Shown in pieces: positions 44,584-54,900 of a DNA stretch of 64,000 nucleotides. Position numbers and translations under genes: made by a program. Under the pieces are notes generated by a model, which ran no database searches, had not been told where the DNA came from, and saw nothing but the letters and a program-made list of their open reading frames with translations. Origin of the DNA: Phycisphaerales bacterium (GTDB lineage: Bacteria > Planctomycetota > Phycisphaerae > Sedimentisphaerales > Anaerobacaceae). The stretch spans positions 1 to 64,000 of the forward strand of contig PLLM01000059.1 of NCBI GenBank assembly GCA_003141275.1, read 5' to 3'. Positions within the stretch are counted from its first letter, which is position 1. Every line of letters starts with the position of its first letter.

Positions 44584-47500
44584 AATCCTGTTCGATGTCC
44601 ACTTTTTCAATACGTGATACAAAATGCTTCTTACTCAGCACAGTCGTGTTACTTGTTGCCGGAACTTTTGCACATGGTTCTCAGAGAATCGTGCTTTCCA
44701 TTCGAGACCAAGATGGGAATCCATTTGAGATTAAAAGTTATGATTACGATGAAGACTTGCCTGCACCCGCACACATAGGTCAAATGCAAATTTATATGCT
44801 TGGTGAAAGCCAGTTGAATGTCACAAATCCTCCTTGGGACCGCGTTACCGGGTGGTACGGAGAGCAACCGCAATGGACCGAACAGAATGTGCTTGTACAA
44901 GTTTATAGAATGGTGGGGGATACTTTTGATTCGAATGCTCCCATTGATATAAAAACTTGGCAACGTGGCCAGACTACGATGGCCATCGATGGGCTTAGCC
45001 CAGGCACATACATGATTGTAGCATCGTTTGCAATGTCACTCAAGCGCAGCGAATATACGTCTTTCTTCGAAGAAGATCTTGACAGTTGGTCGCCAGGTTG
45101 TGACATGGTCGACTCATATGACCCAATCCATTTGTTTGAGGGCGGGACCGTACAGGATGCTGGCAACGCATCTTCACACGCGGAAATGTATGGGTTCGAT
45201 GGTGGTTTTAAACCGCGGTGTGGAAAACCTTTCGTCTTTCAGCCTGACAAACATGGAACAGACATGTGGGGCGGCAATTTCAGATTGGTCCGTGCTGGAT
45301 TTGATGGGCATCAGTATCCTAACGCTGTTCCTGGTAAATGGGATTTACAGCCCAACTTGCGTATCACAAAGCTGTACAACTACGCGATTAGTGTGGCTAC
45401 AATTACGCATGTGGACATCGGAGAGACCGACAACTGCCACATCATTCTCTCAAACAATCCAGACTCCCTACGCCTTGGAGCTGCACAAGTCGCTAAGAAC
45501 CACATTTACACTTACGACACTGATAATACGCTGGTAGATGTTAACGCTGTATATAATGGACTATTTCTTATCCGGACGATAGCAAGTGCTACGGCCGGTT
45601 CCGGAGTAAACACAGTGGTCGATAACCTAGGAACCAACATGAAGAGTGAACTTGCTGGATTCGGAGCTAGCATAGCCGCAGGTGCTGCATGGAATATTGT
45701 AATGTGTTCCCAAGGGGGGCAGATTGACTGGCTGAAGGTCGGAGGGAAAGAAATCGGCACCCTATTGTCTAAGGAGATTTCTACTTTGTTGGGATTGGGG
45801 TCTACTGGCGGTTTTATTCTAGGAGCTATGGTGTCCTTCACGGTATCAGAGGTATTGGCAGCAATTGAAGCAGACCAACGGTGGCAACGGCTTGCAGATA
45901 TCGTCGTTCCTTCAGTCATTGACGACATTTACGTAGAGGTGAAGCCTGTTGCGTCGACATACGGCATAAAACCTGAGGTCACGGTTCGCAACATGGGAGA
46001 AGCAATCAAGTCCCTTCGAATCGGAAGGGTTTCTTCTACAGTGGTGCCATTTGGGAAATGGTTTCAGGTGCCTCCTAGTTTAGATCAATTGCACTACAGT
46101 TTTCCTGGTGGGTATGATCTGCCGAGCGACGGGCTGGTCGACCTGCTCTTGCTAAAATACGAATCCTCGATGCTCGACTCGGGTCGGGTTGCCTTGGTTT
46201 TCAAAATCGGTCTGAGTGGCGATGATACTATCGAGGTTGCAGTACCACTCTGCAATTTAGCACCTGTACCTAAGAGCCCTGCGGCCAGTACGATCTGTCT
46301 AACAACTCGCCCATGGTTCACGTGGAATGACAGCATGGCCCCAGAGAATCTCTTAGGGTTCACTTGTTACGAGGTCGATGTCTGTCCCGCCAGCGAATCA
46401 TTTGACCCGACGACAAATCGCGTTGTTGGTGCTGTCAGCCCACCTCTGACTACTTGGCAAGTGGGCTGCGATCTTGCTCCTGGAGATTACTTCTGGCAAG
46501 TCAGACGTGTTGGCTCCGGGTGGGTGTCCCCGACCAGTAGGGTTCAGAGATTCAGCGTTGTTTCCCCCGCTGCTTTTCAAGTAGACACGTTCTATCCAAT
46601 CACTTCTTCAACAAATCGTGCGTATAGGGACGAGTGCATTGTAATTGATTTCAACAAGAAGATAGACGTTAATACCTTGACAGGTACCATATCGTTAGTA
46701 GGTTCGTCATCAGGCACCTTGCATCCCTTTCTAACTGTAGGAGATAGTTCGGCAGGGGGAAGTTCTCGGTTGCGTATAAGCACCGTACCTGTCACATACT
46801 ACGAGTCCAATGAAACAATAACAGTCACAATAGCTCCTACTTTGAAAAATGTGAACGGTACTATTCTGGATGGAGATAATGACGGAAATCCTGGGGGCAC
46901 ATTCAGCCGGTCATTCTATGTGGGTACCACCCTGGCGGGTCCTCCTGCACCCACTAACCTTCATGCGACTGTTGCATCAGGAAGTGTAGGCTTATATATT
47001 GATCTGCCGAGCAATGCTTCGCTGGGATCTTGCCGGGTTTATTATGCATCTGGTTCCAATCCAGGAATATACACGGGTATTGGAGCGAATGAAGGGACAT
47101 CTCCACGAGAGATATTGTTGAATAACACCGGAGTTTCCCAAGTACTGGTACCGTTCACCGGTTTGGCTCCCGGTGAATACCATTTCGCTGCCACAAGCGT
47201 TGACCTTTCGGGCCGAGAAAGTGTCTTCTCTCAGGATCTTGAGGTACATCTAATGGCTACAGGTATCCTGAGTGCAAATGCCGGGCCAGACAGAACGATT
47301 GCGTGTAGGCAAGAAGCGACATTAAGTGGGCAGGCATCGGGAGGAACCCCCCCGTATTTATATCGCTGGGATTTTGATGGAGATGGAATAGATGATTGGG
47401 GGCCGTACTCTTCAGGTAATGCTAGTCATACATATACAGTCAGCCAGACTTTCAATGCACGATTAACTGTATCAGATTCTGATTCTCCCCCGGTAACAGC

Positions 47501-50500
47501 AACTGATACAGTTATAATATCGGTTGAAGGCTGCGATCAAGAAGGTCCAATTATCTTAAACGTTCGACATGAACCGGTGAATCCTACCACCAACGATTTT
47601 GTTTACGTCTACGCCGATATTTCGGATATATCAGGTGTTGGAGGTGCCATAACTCATTGGTGGAAACAAGGAACCGTTGTTCCTACAGAAATGGGCTGGA
47701 TACAGATGAGTCGGATAGGTACCAGCAATACGTGGTACTCAGGTAAACCTATTCCGGTATGGCCTGCGGGTACAGTAATCAATTATGAAATCAGTGCTTA
47801 TGATGGAAATCGCTACGTGTCGAACTCAGCGGTCTATTCCTACACGGTCGGCGCGGTGGTGGACAGTCAGGGGCCGGTGCTCTACGGCATGTATCCAGCG
47901 CCCGGATCGATCATCTACTCTGCACGGCCGACAATTGAATGCCGCATGGTGGACAACGGCGGTTCAGGCGATGTGGACGAAAGTCGGATTATTATCAAGG
48001 TTGATGGCGTTAATGTCAGCGCAAGCGCGCACAGAAACGATGATGAGGTAACGTACAAGCCGGCAACGAATCTTACCGATGGGTTGCATACAGTGTGGGT
48101 CAGTATACCGGATATGTCGCACAATGTAAGCACGTACCAGTGGCAGTTCACGGTAGATACGACGCCACAGACAGGTAACCTGATTGAGCATTTCGATATC
48201 ATCGTGCCTACGTATGGGCATATTGTCGACTCTTTTGATATCTGGCAAGATTATGTAGCATGGTTAGATGAGACAGAGCATCGAGTTCGACTTTTCAATT
48301 TGAAAACGCAGCAAGAGATATGGCAATCACCCACAAGTCAAGTTCCAAGCGATAATGACTCTATACACATGAATGGTGGGAAAATTATTTATATCGACAC
48401 AGAGCCCACGCCAGATAAATTCTATGTGTATGATATTAGCAGCAGAACCCTCATGAATACTGTTTGGACCTATGATAACACTCCAATGAATCCTGATATT
48501 TCCGGGAAATATATAACCTTTGAAAGCTTGGATGCTGCACATCAGGATGACTATGTATGGGTCAAGGACATTGCTACAGGCCAAATTTATCAAGGTCCAC
48601 AGAATGGTATGTATCCCAGGATTGAAGGAACAAAAGTGCTCTATCAGACATCTCCGATGTCGGGAGAAGATGTCCGTCTTTGGGATTTTATCTCTGGTAG
48701 TGACACTGTAATCTGTAATCAAAGCGGAGACCAGGAGGGGCCAGCAATAGCGAATGGTCTTTGCGTCTTCGAGAATCAGAATACTAGTCCAGACCATTTT
48801 GCATTGACCACACTTTCAGGTTCAGGATATCAACAGCTCTCGGTTGGCAGGTCTGTCGGTTATCCTGACATCGATGACCGTTATGCCGTGTGGGTTGAGC
48901 TTGGGACAACACCAACTGGTACATATGATAATGTTTGGATAAAAGATTATATCAGCGGACAGAAGTATCAGTTGACGGCCGGCATTGCCGATGTTGATGG
49001 CAGCCCGAAAGTTTCCGGCAACAGGGTTGCATATCGTGACAAAACCGGCATGAACCGATTGCTGGTTGCGGAGTTGGCAACGGAAGCTGTATGGCCTCAG
49101 GCAAAAGTGTTTGCTACAACCGATATGACTCATTTCGATGGTCTTGCGGTTGATGAGGCTGGCAACGTGTATATATCTGGTAGAAGAAACTCGGACGACA
49201 AGGTTGTCAAATACGACCGCAATGGGAATCTCCAATTCGACTTCGGCACAGAAAGCAAGATAGATAATCCACGTAACTTGGATGCCAAGAACGGAACCGT
49301 GTATGTGTGCAGTGCGGGCCTAAAGAGCCTCATCAAGTATTCCGATTTAGGTGTGTATTCCGGAACTGGTCCAGTGCTTTCTATGACTCCAATAGACGCA
49401 GCGATCAGAGGTGATGGTCATGTGTTTGCTCTCACCGGTGGCTATGTCCGGCACTACGATGCCAACATGGTATTCGTTGAGGACGTGACAAAATCTATGT
49501 TAGGGTTGGGCACACTCAATTCCTGTGCCACTACAGAAGACAACAAACTTGTAGTAGCAGACACAAGCGATCGCATTAGTGTATGGGATTTAAATAGTGA
49601 ACACTTAATAGGTTCAGTTTCAAATGCTGGACGTTATGTTGCAATTTGGAAAGACCGGTTTGTGTATGTTACCGACCAAGGCTGTTGCATAAGTATTCTC
49701 AATATCGGTAGTGGTACACCAACTCTTTTGGTTGATGGTCACCATAATATAGGGTGGGATTCTGGAGTATTAAGAGATATCACTGGCCTTAATTATAAAT
49801 ATTTTGAAGACCCCAAATACATCGATATTGGACCTTTGGGAGAAGTTTATTTTTACAACAACTATACAGGTTATGAGGGTGTGGTGAAACTGCCTCCGTT
49901 CTTCTATTCCGATACAAGCGCACCCACGGTAACGGTGCTATCCCCAGCGAATGGCACGAGAACAGCATCTGGGGTTTTGCGATTTCAGATAACCGATAAT
50001 ATGGTCGGTGTTGATGAAGAGTACACGCGGGTTTATCTCGACGATCAGGACATAAGTGGTATGTTTGTGCAGCAAGAAGGGATATACAACGCCGAATTGG
50101 TTGCAGGTTCACATTCCCTGATGAATGGGAATCATGTTTTGAAGATCCGTGCCGCTGACTATGCTGGAAATACACAAGTCACAAATATTGCGTTTACCAT
50201 TGATGCCAAGCCCCCATCTCCGATTACTTTTCTCACGGCGCTCGATACGGGGACAGGTGGCAGCATTCAGCTCGATTGGACATCATATGTTGAGGCAAAC
50301 GAGACCGATCTTGCCGGTTACTATGTCTTTGCCAGTCCATCGCCAATCTCAGTCACAAATGGTTTACAACCAGTCAATTCCGTATTGATCCCATTGGGGA
50401 CAAAGACATACCAGGTTACAGGACTTAACAATAATATAGATTATTATTTCGCCGTCGCAGCTGTTGATAGCTTGGGGAATATAGCGGAGATTGTTGTGAA

Positions 50501-51287
50501 CACTGGCCCAGTAACTCCTCATGCCCAACCTTTGCCAGACCTGTATGTGTCGCCTTCCGATGTTGTTTTCGAGCCAAGTCCGCTGACGCAAGGCAATCGT
50601 AGTGGCATCGTTATCACCATACATAACTGCGGGCTGGCGGCAGCGAATAGCTTTGGGTTGGCTGTTTACTTGGGCGACCCAAATCAAGGGGGAATTCGAA
50701 TTGATGATGGAACGATATTACTGAATGCCACGGTGGGGGGAATCGCAACGGCGAGCATTCCCTATATACCTGTCAATATAGGGTGGGAACAGTTGTTTGT
50801 AATTCTTGACCCATCTAACGCGATTCAGGAGCAGAATAAAGCCAACAACAGCATTGTTATTGGTGGCTATGTCTCGGCGCCCATTGCACCGGCGGGTGAC
50901 TTCAATGGCAATAATTGGGAGGACCTCGCGGATTTTGCCATTTTTGCACGGGCTTGGATGAGCCAGCCGGGCCAGGCGAACTGGAATCCAGCCTGCGATA
51001 TCTCAAGTCCGAAAGATGATATCATTGATTGGTCGGACTTTGCTGTTTTTGTCGAATACTGGTTGGCGGGCATTGAGTATATACCACCAGCGATTTACGC
51101 GGGCGATTTCGATGGCAATGGTCAGGAAGATTTAATGGATTTTGCCATTCTTGCATCAGCATGGATGAGCCAGCCGGGAGAGATAAATTGGAACCAATCC
51201 TGCGACATTTCAGACCCGAAGGATAATATTATTGATTGGACAGACTTGGCTGTCTTTGTTACGGACTGGTTGGTGGGAGCTCAATAA
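44580..51287 (+). CDS. Giant secreted multidomain protein with C-terminal dockerin-like repeats
   Basis: About 2,235 residues. Start ATG 44580 is preferred over 44568 because GATGGAGGAG supplies a Shine-Dalgarno five bases upstream. A signal peptide (CFLLSTVVLLVAGTFAHG) is followed by an unrecognised N-terminal domain, Ig/Fn3-like modules, a PKD domain (SANAGPDRTIACRQEATLSG, YRWDFDGDGIDDWG), further Ig-like modules, a propeller-like region with TolB/NHL-type strands (about 1250-1780), an Fn3 unit and a CARDB domain (PDLYVSPSDVVFEPSPLTQG). The last 120 residues are two dockerin-like repeats (GDFNGNNWEDLADFAIFARAW and GDFDGNGQEDLMDFAILASAW). Predicted cell-surface or extracellular, calcium-binding. 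Adhesion or polymer binding is a guess; no hydrolase active site was seen. Confidence 0.88.
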   Translation: MKSCSMSTFSIRDTKCFLLSTVVLLVAGTFAHGSQRIVLSIRDQDGNPFEIKSYDYDEDLPAPAHIGQMQIYMLGESQLNVTNPPWDRVTGWYGEQPQWTEQNVLVQVYRMVGDTFDSNAPIDIKTWQRGQTTMAIDGLSPGTYMIVASFAMSLKRSEYTSFFEEDLDSWSPGCDMVDSYDPIHLFEGGTVQDAGNASSHAEMYGFDGGFKPRCGKPFVFQPDKHGTDMWGGNFRLVRAGFDGHQYPNAVPGKWDLQPNLRITKLYNYAISVATITHVDIGETDNCHIILSNNPDSLRLGAAQVAKNHIYTYDTDNTLVDVNAVYNGLFLIRTIASATAGSGVNTVVDNLGTNMKSELAGFGASIAAGAAWNIVMCSQGGQIDWLKVGGKEIGTLLSKEISTLLGLGSTGGFILGAMVSFTVSEVLAAIEADQRWQRLADIVVPSVIDDIYVEVKPVASTYGIKPEVTVRNMGEAIKSLRIGRVSSTVVPFGKWFQVPPSLDQLHYSFPGGYDLPSDGLVDLLLLKYESSMLDSGRVALVFKIGLSGDDTIEVAVPLCNLAPVPKSPAASTICLTTRPWFTWNDSMAPENLLGFTCYEVDVCPASESFDPTTNRVVGAVSPPLTTWQVGCDLAPGDYFWQVRRVGSGWVSPTSRVQRFSVVSPAAFQVDTFYPITSSTNRAYRDECIVIDFNKKIDVNTLTGTISLVGSSSGTLHPFLTVGDSSAGGSSRLRISTVPVTYYESNETITVTIAPTLKNVNGTILDGDNDGNPGGTFSRSFYVGTTLAGPPAPTNLHATVASGSVGLYIDLPSNASLGSCRVYYASGSNPGIYTGIGANEGTSPREILLNNTGVSQVLVPFTGLAPGEYHFAATSVDLSGRESVFSQDLEVHLMATGILSANAGPDRTIACRQEATLSGQASGGTPPYLYRWDFDGDGIDDWGPYSSGNASHTYTVSQTFNARLTVSDSDSPPVTATDTVIISVEGCDQEGPIILNVRHEPVNPTTNDFVYVYADISDISGVGGAITHWWKQGTVVPTEMGWIQMSRIGTSNTWYSGKPIPVWPAGTVINYEISAYDGNRYVSNSAVYSYTVGAVVDSQGPVLYGMYPAPGSIIYSARPTIECRMVDNGGSGDVDESRIIIKVDGVNVSASAHRNDDEVTYKPATNLTDGLHTVWVSIPDMSHNVSTYQWQFTVDTTPQTGNLIEHFDIIVPTYGHIVDSFDIWQDYVAWLDETEHRVRLFNLKTQQEIWQSPTSQVPSDNDSIHMNGGKIIYIDTEPTPDKFYVYDISSRTLMNTVWTYDNTPMNPDISGKYITFESLDAAHQDDYVWVKDIATGQIYQGPQNGMYPRIEGTKVLYQTSPMSGEDVRLWDFISGSDTVICNQSGDQEGPAIANGLCVFENQNTSPDHFALTTLSGSGYQQLSVGRSVGYPDIDDRYAVWVELGTTPTGTYDNVWIKDYISGQKYQLTAGIADVDGSPKVSGNRVAYRDKTGMNRLLVAELATEAVWPQAKVFATTDMTHFDGLAVDEAGNVYISGRRNSDDKVVKYDRNGNLQFDFGTESKIDNPRNLDAKNGTVYVCSAGLKSLIKYSDLGVYSGTGPVLSMTPIDAAIRGDGHVFALTGGYVRHYDANMVFVEDVTKSMLGLGTLNSCATTEDNKLVVADTSDRISVWDLNSEHLIGSVSNAGRYVAIWKDRFVYVTDQGCCISILNIGSGTPTLLVDGHHNIGWDSGVLRDITGLNYKYFEDPKYIDIGPLGEVYFYNNYTGYEGVVKLPPFFYSDTSAPTVTVLSPANGTRTASGVLRFQITDNMVGVDEEYTRVYLDDQDISGMFVQQEGIYNAELVAGSHSLMNGNHVLKIRAADYAGNTQVTNIAFTIDAKPPSPITFLTALDTGTGGSIQLDWTSYVEANETDLAGYYVFASPSPISVTNGLQPVNSVLIPLGTKTYQVTGLNNNIDYYFAVAAVDSLGNIAEIVVNTGPVTPHAQPLPDLYVSPSDVVFEPSPLTQGNRSGIVITIHNCGLAAANSFGLAVYLGDPNQGGIRIDDGTILLNATVGGIATASIPYIPVNIGWEQLFVILDPSNAIQEQNKANNSIVIGGYVSAPIAPAGDFNGNNWEDLADFAIFARAWMSQPGQANWNPACDISSPKDDIIDWSDFAVFVEYWLAGIEYIPPAIYAGDFDGNGQEDLMDFAILASAWMSQPGEINWNQSCDISDPKDNIIDWTDLAVFVTDWLVGAQ

Positions 51288-51309
51288 TGACCGCGGCGGC
51301 GTATAGATG

Positions 51310-51364
51310 GGCTTTTGAAATCGTACAGGAGGGCGGCCTGATGAATGGGATGAATATTTTTACA
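51310..51364 (+). repeat. Copied ribosome-binding-site/start leader (related to E1 right part)
   Basis: GCTTTTGAAATCGTACAGG-AGGGCGGCCTGATGAATGGGATGAATATTTTTA matches 35171-35222 almost base for base, including AGGAGG and both ATG codons. The copy here lacks the promoter half of E1. It directly follows the giant surface protein gene. Confidence 0.6.
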
Positions 51365-51508
51365 GTTCTAGTGACAGTGTGGCTGCCCTTGATAAATATG
51401 GCTAAAGGCAGGGTGGCCCTTAAAATCATGTCAGGGTATGGAGGCGTTAAATTGGCTAAGTGTTTGACAGATAAAGAGTTACGCGATTTTGTGGTCTTCA
51501 AACAGTGA
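51341..51508 (+). CDS. Small ORF, 55 aa, behind the copied leader
   Basis: ATG 51341 with AGGAGG eight bases upstream (51327-51332) opens MNGMNIFTVLVTVWLPLI, a hydrophobic start, then a lysine-rich part ending ELRDFVVFKQ. The first codons are shared with the 35.2-kb ORF; the rest differs. A rho-independent terminator follows two bases after the stop, so expression as the end of the surface-protein transcript is plausible. Not recognised as a known protein. Confidence 0.4.
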   Translation: MNGMNIFTVLVTVWLPLINMAKGRVALKIMSGYGGVKLAKCLTDKELRDFVVFKQ

Positions 51509-51510
51509 CA

Positions 51511-51538
51511 AAAGTGCCATCAATTTTCGGCACTTTTT
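51511..51538 (+). terminator. Rho-independent terminator
   Basis: Stem AAAGTGCC / GGCACTTT with a 10-nt loop and a T run, two bases after the 55-aa ORF. It ends the plus-strand unit that begins with the surface protein. Confidence 0.85.
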
Positions 51539-51574
51539 GCCAAATATCTGGTATCTCCAGGTCCTTATATGATA

Positions 51575-51662
51575 CCCCCGCTATTGGTTTACAGAGATAA
51601 CTTCCTGGCAAGCAGGGAGTTATCTCTTTCTTTTTGCTCTCAAATTAACCCGCTATTAACCT
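51575..51662 (+). repeat. Right copy of 88-bp direct repeat (attR-like)
   Basis: CCCCCGCTA, the last nine bases of tRNA-fMet, followed by T-TGGTTTACAGAGATAACTTCC and a homologous tail to CCGCTATTAACCT. It matches 1043-1131 with about 80 percent identity overall and one mismatch in the first 34 bases. No tRNA body precedes it. It marks the presumed right end of the 50.5-kb island. Confidence 0.75.
51595..51634 (+). terminator. Terminator within right repeat copy
   Basis: AGATAACTTCC pairs with GGGAGTTATCT over 11 positions with one T-G wobble, followed by CTTTCTTTTT. The structure is preserved although the right arm differs from the left copy, which suggests selection on the hairpin rather than a recent exact duplication. 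Confidence 0.8.
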
Positions 51663-51774
51663 TCGTTTTTTATCAGAAGGGGCACCACACTTCGTACATC
51701 TGTCATTAACCGTAGGGATGGCCTGTTTGACGTTATCCAATACCTCTTATAAGTTTATTGCCCATATATTATGC

Positions 51775-51879
51775 GCTAAGAGATACCACAAAAAAACGAC
51801 CTGTTTTAGTAAAACGAACCACTCACAACCTCATATTTACCAATACGTTAACGTCGGACGAATTCTGTTATAGTATGGG
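51775..51879 (-). repeat. Dispersed intergenic element, copy E4 (reverse orientation)
   Basis: Read on the minus strand: CCATACTATAACAGAATTCG, TCCGACGTTAACG, GTTGTGAGTGGTTCG, TACTAAAACAGGTCG and a T-rich run. This is the same order as E2 and E5. Here no TATAAT occurs at 21 nt after GGTC (CATAAT lies 24 nt away). It sits in the 306-bp spacer (51663-51968) between the right repeat and the STAND ATPase gene; nothing else is recognised in that spacer. Confidence 0.6.
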
Positions 51880-51968
51880 TTGGGCTTGTGAATATAGCGT
51901 TTGCGTGTTATATTTTGCTGATAATTCTGGCTGAAGTTTACAGATATCATTAGAGGGCTATAGCAGCA

Positions 51969-54900
51969 ATGGCTGAGCAGGCGGGAGTGCAAATGAATGA
52001 CCAGCGCAGTATCCGCGTATTCGTATCTTCTACGTTTCGCGATATGCAGGCGGAGCGGGATTACCTTGTCAAGTTCATCTTTCCGCAGCTTCGCAAGCTC
52101 TGTGAATCCCGCGGTGTAACCTGGGGCGAGGTGGACTTGCGCTGGGGCGTTACCGATGAGCAGGCCGCCGAAGGCAAGGTCCTGCCCATCTGCCTTGAGG
52201 AAATCAAACGCTGCCGTCCTTATTTCATTGGCCTGCTTGGCGAACGCTATGGCTGGGTGCCGCAGAGTATCCCTGCCGAACTGCTGGAAAAAGAGGAGTG
52301 GCTAAAAGAGCAGTTCGAAGACCACAAGTCGGTTACCGAACTGGAGATTCTGCATGGCGTGCTCCGCGACCCCAAAATGGCAGGGCATGCCTACTTTTAC
52401 TTCCGTGACCCTAAATATGTTGATGACATACCGGCTGAAGCACGCTCGGATTATATCTGCGAGGACGCACAATCCGCGGACAAATTAAAAATACTGAAGC
52501 AGCAGATTCGGGACAATAATTTCCCCGTCCGCGAGAATTACCCCACGCCCGAGACCCTCGGCGAGCTTGTTCTTAAAGACCTGACGGCGGTTATTGACAA
52601 GCTTTACCCAGAGGGTTCACAGCCCGACCCGCTCACGCGTGAGGCGATGGACCACGAGGCATACGCCGCAAGCAGGGCACATGTGTATATTGGCCGGGAA
52701 AGCTACTACAAGCGCCTGGATGAACACGCCAGCGGGCAGAGTGAACAGCCCCTTGTAATCCTTGGCGAAAGCGGCTCGGGTAAATCCGCTCTATTAGCCA
52801 ACTGGGTCATACGATATCGCAATCAGTATCCTGATGCCTTTATCATTCAGCATTACATCGGCGCGACGCCCTACAGTTCTGACTGGGCGGGAATGATTCG
52901 GCGGATAATGGGAGAAATTAAACGCCGATTCGGCATTCAGCAGGATATACCCGATAAGCCGGATGAGCTGCGCCTTGCCTTTGCAAACTGGCTTCACATG
53001 GCAGCCGCTAAAGGCAGAGTAATTCTTATTATGGATGCCTTGAACCAATTAGAAGACCGTGATGGAGCCCCTGATTTGGTCTGGCTGCCACCAGCGATAC
53101 CGTCGAATGTTTGTTTGATTGTCTCAACTTTACCCGGCAGGCCATTAGATGAACTCAAGAAGCGAAACTGGCCTGTTTTACAGGTAAATCTCCTTGATGC
53201 TGATGAACGAGGGAAGCTGATTGTAGAGTACCTTGACCAATACAGAAAGACGCTTCAAAAAGGACAGATAAATAGGATTCTTGCCGTTAGCCAAACAGCC
53301 AATGCTCTTTATCTGCGGGCATTATTAGAGGAATTGCGGCTGTTTGGTCGGCACGAAAGACTCAATGAGAAAATTGACTATTACCTTTCCGCTCATACGA
53401 TTCCGCAGTTATATGAGAAGATTCTTGATCGCTATGAGCAGGATTACCAGCGTGAGCGTCCCGGTGTTGTTAAAGATACTATGCAATTGATTTGGGCATC
53501 TCGAAGAGGTTTATCTGAGGCCGAGCTTATGGAGTTGCTTGGCAAAGATGGAGAATCGCTGCCAAGAGCTATATGGTCACCGCTTTATTTAGCCGCTGAA
53601 CAATCTTTAGTGAATCGCTCCGGCTTAATTAGCTTCTTCCACGATTATCTTCGTGAAGCCGTTGAACACAAATACCTGTCTTCTAAAAATGAACAGCGTG
53701 ACGCTCATCTGCGTTTGGCGAATTATTTTGAATCAGAAGAACTTGGCCCTCGCAAGATAGAGGAATTGCCCTGGCAATTAGCACAGGCAAAATCCTGGCA
53801 GAGATTGTATGATTTGTTGTCTGATCTTTCTTTTTTCCAAGCGTGCTATAACGTTAATGAGTTTGAGATTCAAGCCTATTGGGCTTTGATTGAAGCTAAT
53901 TCTTCTTTTCAGATGATTGATGCTTATTCGACTATTAATGGAGACCCAGAATCCTGCATAGAATATGCCTGGAGTATTGCTACGCTATTCGCAAATACAG
54001 GACACCTGTCTGAGGCGTTTTCGTTGCATAGTTTTTTGGGGGAGTATTATCGTAGGATTTCTGATAAGACGAATTTAGCAGGCAATTTAGACGGTCAGGC
54101 GCAGATTTTGTATTATTGGGGACAACCCAAAGAGGCAATGAAATACCTTAAGCAAGCAGAAGCCCTTCTCGCAGAGATTGGTGATAATTTGGGTTTGTCC
54201 GGTTGTCTAAATAACCAAGCAGGTATCCTATATGATTGGGGTCAGCCTGAAGAAGCAATGAAGTACCTTGAGCAAGTGGCTGCTATTTGCAAAAAGATTG
54301 GTTTTAAGAAAGGCTTGGCTACTTGTTTAGGTAACCAAGCAAATATCCTGTTTAATTGGGGCAAGCTAAAAGAATCCATGAAATGCCTTAAACAAGCAGA
54401 TGCTCTTTTCAAAGAGCTTGGTGATAAAACAGGATTGTCAAAAGGCCTAGGTGAACAAGCGATGATTCTGAAAGACTGGGGACAACACAAAGAGGCTATG
54501 AGATGTCTTAAGCAAGAAGAGGCTCTCTGCAAAGAACTTGGAGATAAGGCAGGTTTGTCCGCTTGTTTATGTAGGCAAGCGATGATTCTTAAGGAATGGG
54601 GGAAACTCAAAGAAGCTATGAAATACCTTAAGCAAGCAGAGACCATCTCCAAAAAGCTTGACTTTAAGTCGCTTCGATCTCGCTGTTTAGGAGACCAAGC
54701 ATGTCTTTTGAAGGAGTTGGGCCAAGCCAGAGAGGCAATGAACTACCATAAACAACTAGAAGGTTTTTTTAAAGAAATTGGGGATAAGCCAAGTCTGTCC
54801 ATCTGTTTAGGCAAACAGGCCCGGATTTTGGCGGAGCGGGGCCAACTCCAGAAGGCAATGGAATATATGAAGCAACAAGAGGCTCTCTGCAAAGAGCTTG

